This document shows, in pieces, positions 62,044 to 64,000 of a stretch of 64,000 nt of DNA. The position numbers and the translations under genes are program-made. The DNA is from an uncultured Dehalococcoidia bacterium (GTDB lineage Bacteria; Chloroflexota; Dehalococcoidia; Lucifugimonadales; UBA1123). A model generated the notes under the pieces. That model was not told where the DNA came from, made no database searches, and was given only the letters and a program-made list of their open reading frames with translations. Every line of letters starts with the position of its first letter. Within the stretch, counting starts at the first letter, position 1. The DNA is taken from contig CATOSI010000001.1 of assembly GCA_951812505.1 (NCBI GenBank), forward strand, positions 983,273 through 1,047,272. The letters are read 5' to 3'.

Positions 62044-62850
62044 ATGGAGCATGAAACGACACGGCAGGATGAACCCTGCTTGCCGCAGCCGCTGACGCGT
62101 CGCAACAGGGATGGTCAAGTTTACCAGCGCCTAGCGGAGGTGGACAGGCAAATCAATGAGGCTCTCGGATTAGGCGATGAAGAGCTTCTAAGCCGCTTAG
62201 AAGTTCTTGAAGAAGAGTTGCCCGCCTTTCTCAAGGAGGAGTCGCTCGTCTATCTGATACGGCACCACCACGGAGCAGGAAATCGAGAACTCGTTAACGA
62301 CCTGGCTGAGTGCCTACTGAAACGCTGCGCGAGCTGGATTGACGGCAAGTTGAGCGGGTTGCGAACGGACCTGAGGGAAGATGGGAACTCAGGAGTGGTC
62401 GCGGAGGTATTCGACAGGATACTGGACCTAGCTAGCGACCGCGGGGACTTTCTTCAAGTCCGCTTCTGGATGGGCATAGAGAGAATCACGGTGGATGTCT
62501 TTCGGAAGCAAGTCAATCAGTTCGATACTGAGTCCAGCGGCGACTACGACCAAGTAACCATCGACGACTTGGCCCAGCGGGGCGCCGTGGTGGTGCCGAC
62601 TGCTTCCGCCGGTCGCCCCGTCGAATCGGCGGCGATCGACAACGTCTTGATTGAAGCGGCGCTGCATCAGCTGGAGGAGCCGGTCCGGTCCGCATACTTG
62701 CTTCGCCACCTCAGAGACTGGCCAATCGAAGACCAGGACCCAGCTATACAGACGATTAGCCGACACTTTGGCAAAACGCCTCGAACGATCAGAAACTGGC
62801 TGTCCAAAGCTGATGAGATGCTGGAGGCATGGCGAGGAGAACAGAGATGA
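62044..62850 (+). CDS. Sigma-70-like (ECF-type) transcription factor
   Basis: A 268-residue protein with a C-terminal sigma region 4-like module: ALHQLEEPVRSAYLLRHLRD, then AIQTISRHFGKTPRTIRNWL and SKADEML, the helix-turn-helix. The middle (about 75-165, LVNDLAECLLKRCASWIDGK, ILDLASDRGDFLQVRFW) occupies the place of region 2 but is diverged. The N-terminal 60 residues are acidic and helical. GAGGG lies 5 bases before the ATG. Its stop overlaps the start of the next gene (ATGA), and that gene overlaps the ImmA/IrrE peptidase gene. Such sigma/HTH/metallopeptidase sets suggest a stress- or phage-responsive switch, with the peptidase cleaving a regulator. This is inference. Confidence 0.7.
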   Translation: MEHETTRQDEPCLPQPLTRRNRDGQVYQRLAEVDRQINEALGLGDEELLSRLEVLEEELPAFLKEESLVYLIRHHHGAGNRELVNDLAECLLKRCASWIDGKLSGLRTDLREDGNSGVVAEVFDRILDLASDRGDFLQVRFWMGIERITVDVFRKQVNQFDTESSGDYDQVTIDDLAQRGAVVVPTASAGRPVESAAIDNVLIEAALHQLEEPVRSAYLLRHLRDWPIEDQDPAIQTISRHFGKTPRTIRNWLSKADEMLEAWRGEQR

Positions 62851-63491
62851 ATAGACCAATGGACCAGGAGATGCTGGAGGACATACTCGACGCCTACGTG
62901 GCGTCCGGGGTCGGCCCGAATAGCCCGCTTGAAGAATGGACTCGTCGGTACCCTGAGTTTGAGCGGGAGATCGTAGAGTTCGCAGCCAGCTGGAGCCTGA
63001 TGACTTGGTTGCCTCCCGCACCTAACGCTGAGGAGGTCACCGAGGAAACGCTGGTGCTACGGGGAATGAGTGTTGTTCAGAACGTGCTGCACAGGCAGTC
63101 AGCTGAGGCTGATTCAGATTCAGTAGCGCTGTTCGAGAGTCTGATTGTGGAAGGGCAAGAGAGGGGCTTTGAGCCTCGCCGGTTGGCGCATGCTGTTGGC
63201 TTGGGAGACACCCTACTCAGAAAGCTCGACCGCCGCTTGATCGCCTTCACCACAATTCCAGAAGAGCTGATATATCGCCTGGCCCGGGTCATGGGACGCG
63301 AGGCTTCGAGCATCACGGCCTACCTACAGCAGGAGCCGACGTTGGCGGCTAGGGCCGAGCATCGCTCTGAACAAGCGCCGAAACTCACGCCACAGGAGGA
63401 CTTCTTCGACGCCGTCCGCTCAGATCCGACAATTGGCCGCGACCACGCTGACCACTGGTATGCACTTGAACGGTCTATGGGGGAGACGTGA
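62847..63491 (+). CDS. HTH-like partner of sigma factor and ImmA peptidase
   Basis: A 214-residue acidic protein. The first 60 residues (MLEDILDAYVASGVGPNSPL, EWTRRYPEFEREIVEFAASW) are helical and occur at the N-terminus of similar accessory regulators. Residues about 110-165 (FEPRRLAHAVGLGDTLLRKL, IPEELIYRLARVMGREASSI) look like an XRE-type helix-turn-helix. The start at 62847 follows GAGGAG by 8 bases and overlaps the sigma gene stop. Its own stop overlaps the next start (GTGA). The likely role is an antisigma/repressor cleaved by the ImmA-like peptidase, by analogy with ImmR/ImmA of ICEs. I cannot name the family. Confidence 0.6.
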   Translation: MNRPMDQEMLEDILDAYVASGVGPNSPLEEWTRRYPEFEREIVEFAASWSLMTWLPPAPNAEEVTEETLVLRGMSVVQNVLHRQSAEADSDSVALFESLIVEGQERGFEPRRLAHAVGLGDTLLRKLDRRLIAFTTIPEELIYRLARVMGREASSITAYLQQEPTLAARAEHRSEQAPKLTPQEDFFDAVRSDPTIGRDHADHWYALERSMGET

Positions 63492-64000
63492 GCCACTGGG
63501 ATGAGATTAGGAGGCGGGCAAGGGCCCAGCACGCCGCAGCGCTCCGAGAGGCTGAGGGGGACCCTTCATCTGAATCACTGCTTGCTGCGGCCGAACTGCT
63601 GACTGGCTTCGAGCGAATCGGCCTGCCGGCAGGCGACTCGTTACTGGACGGCGCCGACGCGACACTCGACCATGGCATGAAGAGAGTTTGGTTTAACCGC
63701 GAAGTCGAGCCTGGACTGGCTCGCTTCTATCAAGCTCACGAGTTTGCCCACCTCTGGTTGCATCCTGAACGAGAGAACCAGCCAGAGTTCAATCTGGACC
63801 CTGAGGCCATCGAGGAACCCTTGCCGGTTGGCGTTAATCGAGTAGAGGGATATGGGCCGGAGGAACTGCGGGAGCGCGAGGCAAATGTCTTTGCGCGTGA
63901 ATTCTTGCTCCCGACTGACGTCCTGCGTGCCTGGCACGAGGCTGATAAGGCCGGCGCAAGCAACATCGCAGAGAGGCTGGGACTTCCTGAGACGCTGGTT
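63488..64000 (+). CDS. ImmA/IrrE family metallopeptidase (partial)
   Basis: The first 171 residues of a zinc metallopeptidase that continues beyond the window. The zinc motif is HEFAH (His84, Glu85, His88, in QAHEFAHLWLH), and the downstream glutamate helix is EREANVFAREFLLP, as in ImmA/IrrE proteins. These proteases cut repressor proteins after DNA damage or signals. In many genomes this domain is followed by a UvrD-like helicase in the same polypeptide, which may be the case here but cannot be seen. GTG at 63488 overlaps the preceding stop (GTGA). The protein ends at AERLGLPETLV, where an HTH begins. Confidence 0.85.
   Translation, partial: MSHWDEIRRRARAQHAAALREAEGDPSSESLLAAAELLTGFERIGLPAGDSLLDGADATLDHGMKRVWFNREVEPGLARFYQAHEFAHLWLHPERENQPEFNLDPEAIEEPLPVGVNRVEGYGPEELREREANVFAREFLLPTDVLRAWHEADKAGASNIAERLGLPETLV

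Overview
The window looks like chromosomal DNA from an uncultured Chloroflexota, most likely of the SAR202/Dehalococcoidia type. This is an inference from content: moderately GC-rich DNA, a MacB-type permease followed by a DUF5666 lipoprotein, an arylsulfatase, a LLM-class (F420/flavin) monooxygenase, an SDR dehydrogenase, an MFS carrier and an imuB-dnaE2 mutasome. No rRNA or phylogenetic marker is present to prove it.

Layout. (1) 1-7.0 kb: ordinary metabolic and envelope genes (ABC permease, lipoprotein, zinc-ribbon protein, sulfatase, LLM oxidoreductase, SDR). (2) 7.06-16.7 kb: a segment bounded by a 44-bp direct repeat. One copy is the 3' part of an intact tRNA-Thr(CGT) at 16616-16690 and the other is an orphan fragment at 7063-7106. 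Inside are a coiled-coil protein with a 42-bp tandem repeat, an SOS-type promoter with a LexA-like box, a short leader ORF, imuB, dnaE2, a frameshifted TIMP-like gene and an MFS transporter. (3) 16.7-25 kb: a tyrosine integrase and excisionase, then a graveyard of insertion sequences. It holds IS110 and IS5 fragments, a DDE transposase with an internal deletion, an IS630 remnant split by a complete IS21 element with a target duplication, and a complete IS5-type element that uses a -1 frameshift. (4) 25-41 kb: accessory genes. These are two GIY-YIG proteins, zinc-binding orphans, an ASCH-domain gene with a nonsense codon, a VWA lipoprotein, a VapC remnant, a NucS-like nuclease, an Mrr-type restriction enzyme, a 507-bp sequence in three tandem copies, a replication-relaxation protein with a HTH/coiled-coil partner, and IS607 and ISAs1 remnants. 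(5) 41-60 kb: a DNA-processing/defence cluster. It comprises an SbcD/SbcC (YhaO/YhaN-like) pair, a decayed DUF4268 nuclease, an AddA/AddB-type helicase-nuclease pair, and, divergent from it, a tightly overlapping operon of DUF6361, a two-HKD phospholipase-D-like protein and a large SNF2-like helicase, followed by a convergent UDG-like protein. (6) 60-64 kb: a broken IS110 transposase, then a translationally coupled trio of a sigma-like factor, a HTH-like protein and an ImmA/IrrE metallopeptidase that runs off the window.

The most interesting candidate for an undescribed system is the DUF6361-PLD-helicase operon at 53.3-59.6 kb. It has its own strong promoter-like sequence, overlapping start/stop codons throughout, and sits in a region dense with nucleases, restriction genes and mobile DNA. 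Its parts (helicase plus PLD nuclease plus an uncharacterised protein) resemble the logic of DISARM and Mokosh without matching their gene sets as I know them.
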